Below are positions 23,778-33,049 of a stretch of 64,000 nucleotides of DNA, in pieces (position 1 is the first letter of the stretch; each line of letters opens with the position of its first letter). The translations under genes were made by a program, and so were the position numbers. Origin of the DNA: JAAYXS01 sp964550375 (lineage in GTDB: Bacteria > Planctomycetota > Phycisphaerae > UBA1845 > Fen-1342); contig CAZJYX010000004.1 in assembly GCA_964550375.1 (NCBI GenBank), positions 62,001 to 126,000 on the forward strand. Reading direction: 5' to 3'. The notes below the pieces were generated by a model. The model was not told where the DNA came from. It ran no database searches and saw nothing but the letters and a program-made list of their open reading frames with translations.

Positions 23778-26447
23778 ATGTCAGCAGAAGAACGCCACGA
23801 CAGCGACCCTCTGGAGACCGCGGAATGGATCGCCTCCGTCGAGGCCGTCACACGTCACGCCGGCGTACGCCGCACCGAGTTCCTGCTCGATGAGCTGCGC
23901 CGCTGGTGCCACCGCCGCCAGGTCACCTTCCCGTACGCTCCCAACACGTCCTACATCAATACGATCCCGGCGGCCGAACAACCCCCCTTCCCCGGCGACC
24001 GCCAGATCGAACGCCGCATCAAGAGCTACGTCCGCTGGAACGCCATGGCGATGATCGTGCGGGCCAACCGGGCGGCCGAGGGCATCGGCGGGCACATCTC
24101 GACCTACGCGTCGGCGGCCACGCTCTACGAGGTGGCCTTCAACCACTTCTTCCGCGGCAAGTCCGCCGACTCGGGCGGCTGCCAGATCTACGTCCAGGGC
24201 CACGCCGCCCCCGGCTTCTACGCCCGGGCTTACCTGGAAGGGCGCCTGACCGAGCAGCATCTGCTGAACTTCCGGCGCGAATTGGCCCCAGGCGGCGGCC
24301 TATCGTCCTATCCGCACCCCTGGCTCATGCCCGAGTTCTGGGAGTTCCCCACCGTGTCGATGGGGCTGTCCGCGATTTCCTCCATCTATCAGGCCCGCTT
24401 CAACCAGTACCTGCACGACCGCGAGCTGGTCAGCGGCGACGGGTGCAAGGTCTGGGCGTTCCTGGGCGACGGCGAGATGGACGAGCCGGAAAGCCTCGGC
24501 GCCATCACGCTGGCCGGCCGCGAGCACCTCGACAACCTGGTCTGGGTCATCAACTGCAACCTCCAACGCCTCGACGGTCCAGTCCGCGGCAACGGCAACA
24601 TAATCCAGGAACTTGAGTCCGCCCTGCGCGGCGCCGGCTGGAACGTCATCAAGGCCATCTGGGGCAGTGATTGGGATCCGCTGCTGGCCGCCGACACCGA
24701 CGGCATACTGATCGAGACGATGAACGAGATCGTGGACGGCCAGTGGCAGCGCTACACCGTCGAGTCGGGCGCCTATGCCCGCGAGCATTTCTTTGGCCGG
24801 GATCCGCGCCTGCTCAAGCTGGTGGACCGCCTGAGCGACGAGCAGATCCGCACGCTGCGCTTCGGCGGGCACGACCCGGAGAAGGTCTACGCCGCGTACG
24901 CCGCCGCGGTCGCCCACCGCGGGCAGCCCACGGCCATTCTCGTGCGGACGATCAAGGGCTACGGGCTGGGCGAGGCCGGCGAAGGCAAGAACATCACGCA
25001 CCAGCAGAAGAAGCTCAACGAAGACGAGTTGCGCAGCTTCCGTGACCGCTTCGATATCCCCATCAGCGACCGGCAACTGGCCGAGGCCCCCTTCTGCCGC
25101 TTCGAGCCCGACAGCCCCGAGCATGAGTACATGATGGAGCGGCGGCGCGCCCTGGGCGGGCCCGTGCCGCAGCGCCTCGTGCGGAGCACGCCGCTCCAGG
25201 CTCCTCGGCTGGACGCGTTCAATGAGTTTCTGGAGAGCAGCGGAAACCGCAAGGCCGCCACGACCATGGCCTTCATGCGCCTGCTGGCCCGGCTGCTGGC
25301 CGACCCGGAGCTCGGCCGCCTGATCGTGCCGATCGTGCCGGACGAGGCCCGCACCTTCGGCATGGACGCGCTCTTCCGCAAATACGGCATCTACGCGCGC
25401 TTCGGCCAGCTCTACGAGCCGGTCGACGCCCACCTGCTAATGCGCTACGAGGAGCGCAAGAACGGCCAGATCCTCGAGGAGGGCATCACCGAGGCCGGAG
25501 CCCTGGCCTCCTACACCGCCGCCGGCAGCGCCTACGCCACGCACGGCGTCAACACGATCCCCTTCTTCATCTTCTACTCGATGTTCGGCTTCCAGCGCGT
25601 AGGTGACAGCATCTGGGCCGCGGCGGACATGCGCACCAAGGGCTTCCTGGTCGGGGCGACCGCCGGCCGCACGACGCTGGCCGGCGAAGGTCTCCAGCAC
25701 CAGGACGGGCACTCGCAACTGGTGGCCAGCGCCGTGCCGAGTTGTATCTCCTACGACCCCGCCTACGCCTACGAGCTGGCCGTCATCATTCAGGACGGCC
25801 TGCGGCGCATGTATGAGCAGCGCGAGGACGTGTTCTACTACCTCACCGTCTACAACGAACTGTACGAACAGCCGGCCCTGCCGCGCGGCGCCGCCCCCGG
25901 GATTCTCAAGGGCCTGTACAAGCTGCGGCCCGCGACCCGGCCCGGCAAGCTGCCGCGCGTGCACCTCTTCGGCAGCGGCCCGCTGCTGAACGAGGCCCTA
26001 CGGGCCCAGGAGCTGCTGCGCGCGTCGTTCAACGTGGCGGCCGACGTCTGGAGCGTCACGAGCTACAACGAGCTCTACCGTGACGCCCTCGCCTGCCAGC
26101 GCTGGAATCGCCTGCACCCGGGCGAAGACCCGCGCCAGCCGCACATCGCCGCCGCCCTGGCCCCGGAACCCTGGCCCGTCGTGGCGGTGTCTGACTACAT
26201 CCACGCACTGGCCGAGCGCCTGGGTCGCTGGACGCCCGCCGGCCTCTGCACTCTCGGCACGGACGGCTTCGGCCGCAGCGAGACGCGCGCCGCGCTGCGC
26301 CGCCACTTCGAGGTGAACGCCGAGCACATCGCCTTTGCGGCCCTGGCAGAACTGGCGCACCGCGGACAGTTCGAAAAGCAGCGCCTGTCGGCCGCCTTAG
26401 AAGACTTGGAGTTGGACCCGGACGCCCCCGATCCAGCGCACGCGTAG
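23778..26447 (+). CDS. aceE: Pyruvate dehydrogenase E1 component, homodimeric type
   Basis: An 889-aa protein of nearly the same length as enterobacterial AceE. It decarboxylates pyruvate with thiamine diphosphate and passes the acetyl group to the E2 lipoyl domain. The ThDP motif starts GDGEMDEPES (about residue 229) and ends NCNLQRLDGPVRGN (about 259); the family's HGHAAPG-like segment is VQGHAAPGFYARAYLEG, and the activating Glu is in GITEAGA (about 571). The ATG at 23778 was chosen over an open upstream frame because the protein then matches the family N-terminus (DPLETAEWIASVEAV). No E2 or E3 genes are near, so they must be elsewhere. Confidence 0.96.
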   Translation: MSAEERHDSDPLETAEWIASVEAVTRHAGVRRTEFLLDELRRWCHRRQVTFPYAPNTSYINTIPAAEQPPFPGDRQIERRIKSYVRWNAMAMIVRANRAAEGIGGHISTYASAATLYEVAFNHFFRGKSADSGGCQIYVQGHAAPGFYARAYLEGRLTEQHLLNFRRELAPGGGLSSYPHPWLMPEFWEFPTVSMGLSAISSIYQARFNQYLHDRELVSGDGCKVWAFLGDGEMDEPESLGAITLAGREHLDNLVWVINCNLQRLDGPVRGNGNIIQELESALRGAGWNVIKAIWGSDWDPLLAADTDGILIETMNEIVDGQWQRYTVESGAYAREHFFGRDPRLLKLVDRLSDEQIRTLRFGGHDPEKVYAAYAAAVAHRGQPTAILVRTIKGYGLGEAGEGKNITHQQKKLNEDELRSFRDRFDIPISDRQLAEAPFCRFEPDSPEHEYMMERRRALGGPVPQRLVRSTPLQAPRLDAFNEFLESSGNRKAATTMAFMRLLARLLADPELGRLIVPIVPDEARTFGMDALFRKYGIYARFGQLYEPVDAHLLMRYEERKNGQILEEGITEAGALASYTAAGSAYATHGVNTIPFFIFYSMFGFQRVGDSIWAAADMRTKGFLVGATAGRTTLAGEGLQHQDGHSQLVASAVPSCISYDPAYAYELAVIIQDGLRRMYEQREDVFYYLTVYNELYEQPALPRGAAPGILKGLYKLRPATRPGKLPRVHLFGSGPLLNEALRAQELLRASFNVAADVWSVTSYNELYRDALACQRWNRLHPGEDPRQPHIAAALAPEPWPVVAVSDYIHALAERLGRWTPAGLCTLGTDGFGRSETRAALRRHFEVNAEHIAFAALAELAHRGQFEKQRLSAALEDLELDPDAPDPAHA

Positions 26448-26478
26448 CCGCGGGCGGCGGCGCGCCGTCGTCGCATCA

Positions 26479-26505
26479 AGTCGCTGGCCAATCTACCCAG
26501 CGACT
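26479..26505. terminator. 9-bp hairpin between convergent aceE and lptC-like genes
   Basis: The arms AGTCGCTGG (26479-26487) and CCAGCGACT (26497-26505) are perfectly complementary with a 9-nt loop, in the 63-bp gap between two convergent stops. There is no clear U-run. The position makes a shared terminator likely. Confidence 0.45.
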
Positions 26506-26510
26506 CAGTG

Positions 26511-29500
26511 CTACCGCACGGAAAACTCACCGCGCGTCGGGCCGGTTCGCACCGTGCCCGCCACGAGGTCAATGACGAATTCCTCGCCCACCAGGCTGCG
26601 CACCTCGGCCGTCCGGCGATCTTCCTCGTAGATCCGCGCGTGCGCCCGCTCGGCACCCAGCACGCGGAGCAGGCCATGATCACGGTCAAACTCGATGCGC
26701 CGGGCGAAGACTGACCGCACGGTCGCGTCCTGCTCGTCGCGCAGCTCCGTGTTGCCGGAGGCCAACAGTTGCGCAAGCTGTAGGCCGCCCCGGCCGGCCG
26801 CCGGGCCGGGCTCAGCCGCGTCACCGCCGCGCACCACGAACACGCATTCCAGCCGGTCGCATTCCATCCACGTGTCGCGCGTGCGCACCCGGCTCGTCAC
26901 GTCCGGATCATCCGGCGCGGCCGGCAGCAACTGCTGCGGATCGAGCAGGTCCAGATCAGCCCGGTGGCGGAACACCACGTCGCCCTGGAACAGCACCGAG
27001 TCGCGGCGCGTCGCACCCTCCGACCCCAGTGCGTAGATCATGCCCTCAGTACAGCGCATGGCGGTCTGGCTCGGACCATCCGTCAGCAACGCGGACGGCA
27101 GGCCCACGGTTTCCGACGCCGCTCTGTCCGACGTTTCCAGCCGGTGGTTCCGCACCAGCAGCGTCGTCTCGCCGCGGGTGATGATCTCGCGCCGGACGAT
27201 GTCCACTTCGAACCACGGCGCCCCGATGCTCGAGTGCACTACCGGCACCGGGTCGTCCGGCGCGTGCGTCTCGCTCTGCACGAGCGCGTTCTCGGCCACC
27301 AGGCGGACCGGCTCCTTGCGCCCACCTTCGTAACCGTCGCCGCGCAGATCAAGCCAGTCGTCGCGGTCGGCCGCGCTGCCGCGCCCAAACGCCTGGCGGG
27401 CCTGCGCCAGCACCTGCATGAGCGGGGGAAGCGGGCGCTCATCGGCCTCGGGCGGCACGTCCTCGACAACATCCTCCAACAGCAGCGTCAGGCCGTCCGC
27501 GAGCAGCTTCTCCGACCCGCTTTCAGCCACGACGTTGCCCTCGAAATGCACCGTGTTCCGGTGGCCGTCGATGTGCAGCAGGCGGTCACAGTTGACGACC
27601 ACCGGCATGGGCCGCGTCCGCCGCTGACCGGCCAGGCTGCGCGCCGCCTTGAACCGCAAACGCGCCCGCCCGTCAACATTCAGCGTCTGCGCGGCCCGAT
27701 CGAGCACGATTTGACCACCATCCACCGTGTACGGCGTCGCGTGCACCACGCCCGGCTGCAGGGCCGTCCCAAACACGTCGGCGCGCTCGAAGTTGTTGCG
27801 CCCGGAGAATTCCGCGCGAATCCGGCGCCCCCGCGCCGCCACCTTGTTCTTCGGATCACGCAACTCCGCATCGTCCGTGATGTCAATCGTGCGCAGCGCG
27901 AAGGCCGGCCCACCGGTCGCGGCGTCCGGCGGCTCCGGCGCCAGCCAGGCCTGCACCCGCTGGCCGCGCAGCCATGACCGCCCGCGCGCGACGACGACCG
28001 AACCCGTGGCATCAAACTGGCGCGGATACAGCTTGCCCTCCGCCGTCATGCCGAAGACTACTTCGAGTTCCGCGCTCTCCAGCGACTGGTCGCGCTGTTC
28101 CAGCCGAACGTTGCCCGCCGCAACGGCCCGCCGCAAGCCCATCTCAAACGACTGCTCCTCGCCGGCCTGGTTGAAATGGACCGCGATGCGCTCCGCCGAC
28201 AGCGCTTGCTCGCCCAGCGACACGCAGGCCGTGCCTACGAAGGTCGCCGATTCGAGCCGGCCGTAGCTGAGCAGCTCGGTCGGACCGGCGGCCGCGCCCA
28301 CCTCCCGCGCCGGGGCCGCCGCCAGTTTCAACTCGGCCCACAGGCTGCATGTTATCGTTCGCGGCGCCGCATCGTCCGCCTTGTCATTCGCCGCGCGCAG
28401 GTTAACGTCGCCGATCAGCTTGACGAGCCCCTCCGCCCGAGCGATGTAGACGCTGCCGGCCGAAGCCGCCAGGCGCTCACCCATGGCGAAATCAACCCGG
28501 CCGTCCGGCCGCGCATGCAACCAGACCTGCTGCGTCTCGTCGTAGTACTCCAGCCGGCCGCAGGCCACGCGGCCGTCCGCGTGCGTCAGCGTCACGACCT
28601 CGCCGTCAGCCTCGAATTGCCGTCGCAGCGGCCCGCCGACCACCGGCGCCACGGGGTCCAAACGCAGCGGCCCCGCCCACTGCACGACCAGCCGGCGCTC
28701 AAACGCTGCAACTGAATCCACCCCCGGCTCGCTCGCTACGACGAGCGCTTCCTCTTCGGCCGGCGCCAGGGTGGCGACAGCCTGCTCCGGCCGGTATGGC
28801 AACCCGTCCGCCGCTGCCGGCCGGCCGGCATCGCGACCGACGTCAAACAGCAGCCGCAAGCGTTCGGCGGTCAGCCCCCCCACCAGCCGCTCGCCCTCGA
28901 ACTGCTCCACCACGACCTGACCGGCAAGTGTACATTCGTACGCATTCTCCGCGGCCACGGCCCTCTCCGCCGGCGTGGCCCCGGCGGCGGTCCGCGGCGT
29001 CTCGAACAGCCCGGCGCCGCGGCGCAGCACCAGGCGCTCACCCTGGCGAATGCGCAACGATTCGACCATGTTCTCGATCCGGTTCCACACCAGGTCGAGA
29101 CCGGTCCCGGCCAATTCGAAATCCCGACTGGCAATCTCCAGCGGTCCGTCGCTGCGCACCTCCCCCAGGTCCAGGTCAAAGCGCAGATCGTCCAGCACCA
29201 CCGTCAGCAAATCGTCGGGCCGCTGGTCCAGCGGCAGACGATCGCGCTGCGTGCTGCGATCCACCTCGATCCGCACGTCGCCAAGCAGAGACCCGAAGCG
29301 CGGCTGCCCCGGCCCGGTCTCCAGGCGGTCAACCGTCAGGTATCCCTCCGCCGCCGACAAAGTCGCAACCATTCCGTTCCGCAACCACAGCTTGAGTTGC
29401 GGTTGGGAAACCGCTACCTCGTTCGTGGCTCCCGGCACCGGCGTCCACTCGCGGCAGACAAACCGCTGCGTCGGCAAGCCGGTCTGATCGTCGTAGAAGG

Positions 29501-29711
29501 TCAGCTCCACCCCTTCGCCCGGCGAAACCTCCATGACGTTGGCGACGCTGAGCGTCTGCCCGCCGGTCGCCGCGTCCATCGGCAACTCGTCGATCGCCGA
29601 TCCGCCGGCGCGGTCCTCGAAGGTTGGATCGTCCAGGAGGAAGACGTACCCGGCGAATCCGACCACCAGAACGGCTAGCGTCGCTATCAGCAGGATGACA
29701 TTGCGGGCCAT
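26511..29711 (-). CDS. Giant LptC/OstA-like LPS-transport protein
   Basis: A 1066-aa protein with a single N-terminal membrane helix (NVILLIATLAVLVVGFAGYVFLL) and a long periplasmic, almost entirely beta part. Its topology and its place directly downstream of kdsC fit LptC, the bitopic protein that receives LPS from LptBFG, but LptC is normally about 190 aa. Repeated segments of the kind VNLRAANDKAD, GKLYPRQFDATGSVVVARG and HFEGNVVAESGSEKLLADG look like the beta-jellyroll/OstA (LptA-type) repeats that form the LPS bridge. A single protein may therefore combine the LptC anchor with much of the periplasmic bridge; this is an inference. GGGAGG lies before the ATG. It overlaps no gene and is 15 bp from kdsC. 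Confidence 0.7.
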   Translation of the reverse strand: MARNVILLIATLAVLVVGFAGYVFLLDDPTFEDRAGGSAIDELPMDAATGGQTLSVANVMEVSPGEGVELTFYDDQTGLPTQRFVCREWTPVPGATNEVAVSQPQLKLWLRNGMVATLSAAEGYLTVDRLETGPGQPRFGSLLGDVRIEVDRSTQRDRLPLDQRPDDLLTVVLDDLRFDLDLGEVRSDGPLEIASRDFELAGTGLDLVWNRIENMVESLRIRQGERLVLRRGAGLFETPRTAAGATPAERAVAAENAYECTLAGQVVVEQFEGERLVGGLTAERLRLLFDVGRDAGRPAAADGLPYRPEQAVATLAPAEEEALVVASEPGVDSVAAFERRLVVQWAGPLRLDPVAPVVGGPLRRQFEADGEVVTLTHADGRVACGRLEYYDETQQVWLHARPDGRVDFAMGERLAASAGSVYIARAEGLVKLIGDVNLRAANDKADDAAPRTITCSLWAELKLAAAPAREVGAAAGPTELLSYGRLESATFVGTACVSLGEQALSAERIAVHFNQAGEEQSFEMGLRRAVAAGNVRLEQRDQSLESAELEVVFGMTAEGKLYPRQFDATGSVVVARGRSWLRGQRVQAWLAPEPPDAATGGPAFALRTIDITDDAELRDPKNKVAARGRRIRAEFSGRNNFERADVFGTALQPGVVHATPYTVDGGQIVLDRAAQTLNVDGRARLRFKAARSLAGQRRTRPMPVVVNCDRLLHIDGHRNTVHFEGNVVAESGSEKLLADGLTLLLEDVVEDVPPEADERPLPPLMQVLAQARQAFGRGSAADRDDWLDLRGDGYEGGRKEPVRLVAENALVQSETHAPDDPVPVVHSSIGAPWFEVDIVRREIITRGETTLLVRNHRLETSDRAASETVGLPSALLTDGPSQTAMRCTEGMIYALGSEGATRRDSVLFQGDVVFRHRADLDLLDPQQLLPAAPDDPDVTSRVRTRDTWMECDRLECVFVVRGGDAAEPGPAAGRGGLQLAQLLASGNTELRDEQDATVRSVFARRIEFDRDHGLLRVLGAERAHARIYEEDRRTAEVRSLVGEEFVIDLVAGTVRTGPTRGEFSVR

Positions 29712-29726
29712 GCCCCGGCCTCCCTT

Positions 29727-30251
29727 CTAGGACGTGCCGCTCTCCACGGTCGCGCCGTAATGTTCCAGCACCTCTTGCCACCGGCCGGCCGCTCGCAGGA
29801 TTTGCTCAACGGCCTCCCGAACGGCCCCGTCCCCGCCCGCCCGGGCCGTTACGTAGCGCGCCGCAGCCTGCACCTCTGCCACCGCGTTTGCGACCGCAAT
29901 CGGGAACGCGCACCGCCGCATGATGGGCAGGTCAGGCAGATCGTCACCGATCATGGCGACCTGCGACAAATCCACGCCAATGGCCGCCAGAACGGGGGCG
30001 ATATCGCGCAGCTTGTCCGTACTGCCCTGTATCACGTGCGTTATGCCCAGCTCGCGGGCCCGCGCGTAAACCGCCGGCGAGTCCTTCCCGGAAATAATCA
30101 CCACCTGCCCGCCCAGCTTCTGGAACCAGCGGATGGCGAAGCCGTCGTGCACGTGGAAGCTCCGCGCTGAACTGCCGTCGGCGGCCGTCAGGATCCGGCC
30201 GTCGGTCAGCACTCCGTCACAGTCCAGACACAGGCAGCGTATCTCTTTCAT
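29727..30251 (-). CDS. kdsC: 3-deoxy-D-manno-octulosonate 8-phosphate phosphatase
   Basis: A 174-aa HAD phosphatase of the KdsC family, which removes phosphate from Kdo-8-P in Kdo synthesis. The nucleophile motif is LDCDGVLTDG (Asp10 and Asp12), followed by HVHDGFAIRWFQKLG, the Ser motif in IISGKDSPAV, the Lys in GSTDKLRD, and MIGDDLPDLPIM for the magnesium site. The length is as expected. The ATG at 30251 was chosen over the longer open frame because it matches the family N-terminus. It heads a kdsC-lptC-like pair, mirroring the kdsC-lptC order of proteobacteria. NeuNAc or other sugar-phosphate phosphatases are a minor alternative. Confidence 0.9.
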   Translation of the reverse strand: MKEIRCLCLDCDGVLTDGRILTAADGSSARSFHVHDGFAIRWFQKLGGQVVIISGKDSPAVYARARELGITHVIQGSTDKLRDIAPVLAAIGVDLSQVAMIGDDLPDLPIMRRCAFPIAVANAVAEVQAAARYVTARAGGDGAVREAVEQILRAAGRWQEVLEHYGATVESGTS

Positions 30252-30453
30252 AACGCCAATCTTACAGATGCCGGCCCAACCAGTCTCCACGGGCGGACGC
30301 GACTTGCCGCAGCGAAGCCCGCCGACCTCCTTCTGCCGCTTGCCGCAACCCAACCGCCCAGCCGTCGGCTACTATCATACGCGCAAACCCGGGCCGGGAC
30401 AGCAGGCCGCGCCGGGCGGCAGCCAACCAGCCCCGTGCCATGGAATTCGCCTC

Positions 30454-31323
30454 ATGACCACTGCAATGCAACGCTACGACCTCGGCGGCTGCACCGTCAC
30501 GCTCATAAACGGCGGGCGCCTCAAGCTCGACGGCGGGACCATGTTCGGCATCATCCCCAAGCCGCTCTGGATACGTTCCGCGCCCGCCGACGAGCAGAAC
30601 CGCATTCAACTCGCCTGCAACTGCCTGCTCGTCGAATGGCCACAGGAGCCTGGGCGACGCCTGATCATCGAAACCGGTCACGGCCCAAAGTACGCCGAGA
30701 AGGAGCAGCGCATATTCGACATCAATCCCGCCGATTGGCTGCGGCCGGCCCTCTTGGCGGCGGGCGTGGATCCGGCCTCTGTTAGCGACGTGGCCGTGTC
30801 GCACCTGCATTTTGACCACGCCGGCGGGCTGACCTGGGAGGATGACGGCCGGTTGCAGCCCACCTTCCCCCGGGCGCGCGTGCATGTGCAGCGCCAGGAG
30901 TATGAAGACGCCCAAGCCGGCTTCGGCCTCATGACGGCCACATATCGCTCGGAGAACATCACGCCCATCGCTGACGCCGGGCGCTGGAACCTGCTTGACG
31001 GCGAGGCTGAAATCGTGCCGGGCGTGCGCGCCCTGCCCACGCCCGGCCATACGCGCGGACATCAGGCCATCATCGTGACAGGCCGGCAACGCAGCCTGGT
31101 CTTCGGCGGCGATACGCTGCCGACCGCCGCCCACCTGGGGCCGCCCTACAACATGGCCTACGACCTCTACCAGGTCGAGAACCGGGCGTCGAAGTGGAAG
31201 CTGCTGAACCGCGTCGCCGATCGGGCCGCTCTGCTGGTAATCGACCACGAGCCGCTGACGCCGGTGGTCGAGGTGCGCTCGCGCGGCGACTGGTTCGAGT
31301 TGCAGCCGGTGGCGGGCACGTAG
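30454..31323 (+). CDS. Metallo-beta-lactamase-fold hydrolase (lactonase-like)
   Basis: A 289-aa metallo-beta-lactamase-fold enzyme. The di-metal motif HxHxDH is SHLHFDHAGG (His117, His119, Asp121, His122); the next ligands appear in TPGHTRGHQ and FGGDTLP, with a late His in IDHEPLTP. The N-terminal part, with INGGRLKLDGGTMFGIIPK, is the layout of AttM/AhlD-type lactonases and related hydrolases, so lactone or ester hydrolysis is possible, but I cannot name a substrate. The start at 30454 excludes an implausible upstream frame; ATG 30466 is an alternative. It is divergent from kdsC and ends 15 bp before the convergent glycosyltransferase stop. Confidence 0.85.
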   Translation: MTTAMQRYDLGGCTVTLINGGRLKLDGGTMFGIIPKPLWIRSAPADEQNRIQLACNCLLVEWPQEPGRRLIIETGHGPKYAEKEQRIFDINPADWLRPALLAAGVDPASVSDVAVSHLHFDHAGGLTWEDDGRLQPTFPRARVHVQRQEYEDAQAGFGLMTATYRSENITPIADAGRWNLLDGEAEIVPGVRALPTPGHTRGHQAIIVTGRQRSLVFGGDTLPTAAHLGPPYNMAYDLYQVENRASKWKLLNRVADRAALLVIDHEPLTPVVEVRSRGDWFELQPVAGT

Positions 31324-31338
31324 AGGCGGCGGGCGTTT

Positions 31339-33024
31339 TCAGGGCCCCACCACGTTCCCGGGCGCCATGCCGGCCTCGGCCGCGATGCGGCCGATCCAGA
31401 CCACCTCGTGCCGACCCTTGACGTAGTCGAAGCCGGCGACACGCTGCCAGCTCGGGTCGTGTGGGTCCGGCGTAACCCCCGCCGCGACCAGTTCGTCCGC
31501 CCCCGCGATGAGCAGCAGCGGCCCATCAGCCGCCGCGCGCGCGCCGGCCAACTCATTCGCCGCAACAACCCGGGCAGGCTGGTCCAGGTAGAAGAAGGTG
31601 CTCGGCTCCTCGTAGCCGCAGACGATCAGCGAGTCGCCCGCGTGGTGCTGCGCGTTGGCCTGGGCCGCGATTGTCCGGCTCAGCCGGTAGGGCTCGAAGC
31701 CGGGCAAGAGCCACAATCCGAGCAGGACGTGGAATACGCTGACACTGGCGACAGCACCGGTCCAGGCCGCCGCGAGCCGACCGCGCTGTGTGAGCCAACG
31801 CACCACGCCAAAGCCCCCGACCAGTACGAGGCCGCTTGCGACGGCCGCCGGCGCCCACGCCAGCGGCCGCCAGATTATGCCAACGGCCACCAGACTCGCG
31901 CCCAGCAAGATCGGCACCGCGGCCCAGATAGCCAGCACCACGCGCTGTGCCGGACGCGTCGGCCGCCCCAGACCCGTATCCCACATATGCCCCAGCACAA
32001 GCGCGATCGGCACGTAGCACGGCAGCGTGTAGTGCGGCAACTTGCTGCTAATCAACTCCAGCAACAGCCACGGCAAGCCGCACCAGAGCAGCAACAGCCA
32101 CGCCGGACGCACCTCCCGGCGCGCCCGCCAGAAATCCAGCAGTGCACCCGGCACGAGGGCCGTCCACGGCAGCCAGCCGGACAGCGCCACCGCCAGGTGA
32201 TAGCCCGGCGGACCGCCGTGGCCGTGGGGGGTGTTTGTGAAGCGAGAGAACACCTCGTACCAGATGAACTGCTGGACCAGCGTGCCACCGGCTTGCTGGG
32301 CCGCATAGATGTACCAGGGCGCGCAGACCAACAGGCTAATCGGACTGGTCAGCCAAATGCGCGGGCCGCGCAGCCAGCGGCGCGTCTCCGGTCGAACGCA
32401 CAGCCCGACCGCAAACGCGCCGACGAACGGCACCACCGCCGGCCCTTTCGCCAGCGCCGCCAGCCCGACAAAGAGCCAGAACGCCGCACACGTGCCCAGC
32501 GTTTCACCCCGGCTCGCAATGCGCCACAACAGCAGCACGGCCGCCAAAATACAGGGCAGCAGTAGCGCGTCCGTTAGCAACATCTTGCCGACAATCAGCG
32601 GCAGGCCGGCCGTTATGAACGAGATTGCCGCAAACCACGCGACGCGGCGGCTGAACAGCCGCACGGCCAGCGTGGCGACGAGCTGCACCGACAGGGCCGC
32701 CGCTATGACCGGCACCAGGCGCGCCGCCCCGGTGCTGACGCCCAGCACGGCATAGGACGAGGCCACGCACCAGTAGAGCAGGGGCGGCTTGGCGATCCAC
32801 GGTTCGCCCAGGTAGTGCGGGATCAGCCAGTCGCCGCCGGCCAGCATCTCGCGGCTGACCTGGGCGTACCAGCCCTCGTCACGATCAACCAGGCTCACAC
32901 GAAATGTGCCGGGCAGCAGCAGAAGCAGCGAGAAAACCAACAAACCGGCGCGCTGCGACCACGGCAGCCGATTGGCCGGCGGAACAGCGCTGCACACTGC
33001 TGAGATACTCTCGTTACGCGGCAT
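31339..33024 (-). CDS. GT39/ArnT-like polyprenyl-sugar glycosyltransferase
   Basis: A 561-aa polytopic membrane protein with about a dozen helices. The N-terminal loop has the canonical ArnT-type pattern: VDRDEGWYAQVSREMLAGGD with the Asp-Glu pair intact, then LIPHYLGEPWIAKPPLLYW. This family transfers a sugar from polyprenyl phosphate to lipid A or a protein. A soluble domain follows the last helix (after about residue 440) and includes the segment LIVCGYEEPSTFFYL. An ATG at 33024 is preferred to TTG at 33030; neither has a strong binding site. It lies 25 bp downstream of the HYExAFE gene. Unlike the homologue at 7770-9728, the motif residues here are conserved. Confidence 0.85.
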   Translation of the reverse strand: MPRNESISAVCSAVPPANRLPWSQRAGLLVFSLLLLLPGTFRVSLVDRDEGWYAQVSREMLAGGDWLIPHYLGEPWIAKPPLLYWCVASSYAVLGVSTGAARLVPVIAAALSVQLVATLAVRLFSRRVAWFAAISFITAGLPLIVGKMLLTDALLLPCILAAVLLLWRIASRGETLGTCAAFWLFVGLAALAKGPAVVPFVGAFAVGLCVRPETRRWLRGPRIWLTSPISLLVCAPWYIYAAQQAGGTLVQQFIWYEVFSRFTNTPHGHGGPPGYHLAVALSGWLPWTALVPGALLDFWRARREVRPAWLLLLWCGLPWLLLELISSKLPHYTLPCYVPIALVLGHMWDTGLGRPTRPAQRVVLAIWAAVPILLGASLVAVGIIWRPLAWAPAAVASGLVLVGGFGVVRWLTQRGRLAAAWTGAVASVSVFHVLLGLWLLPGFEPYRLSRTIAAQANAQHHAGDSLIVCGYEEPSTFFYLDQPARVVAANELAGARAAADGPLLLIAGADELVAAGVTPDPHDPSWQRVAGFDYVKGRHEVVWIGRIAAEAGMAPGNVVGP

Positions 33025-33049
33025 ATCCAAAGTCGATACGCACCGGCAA

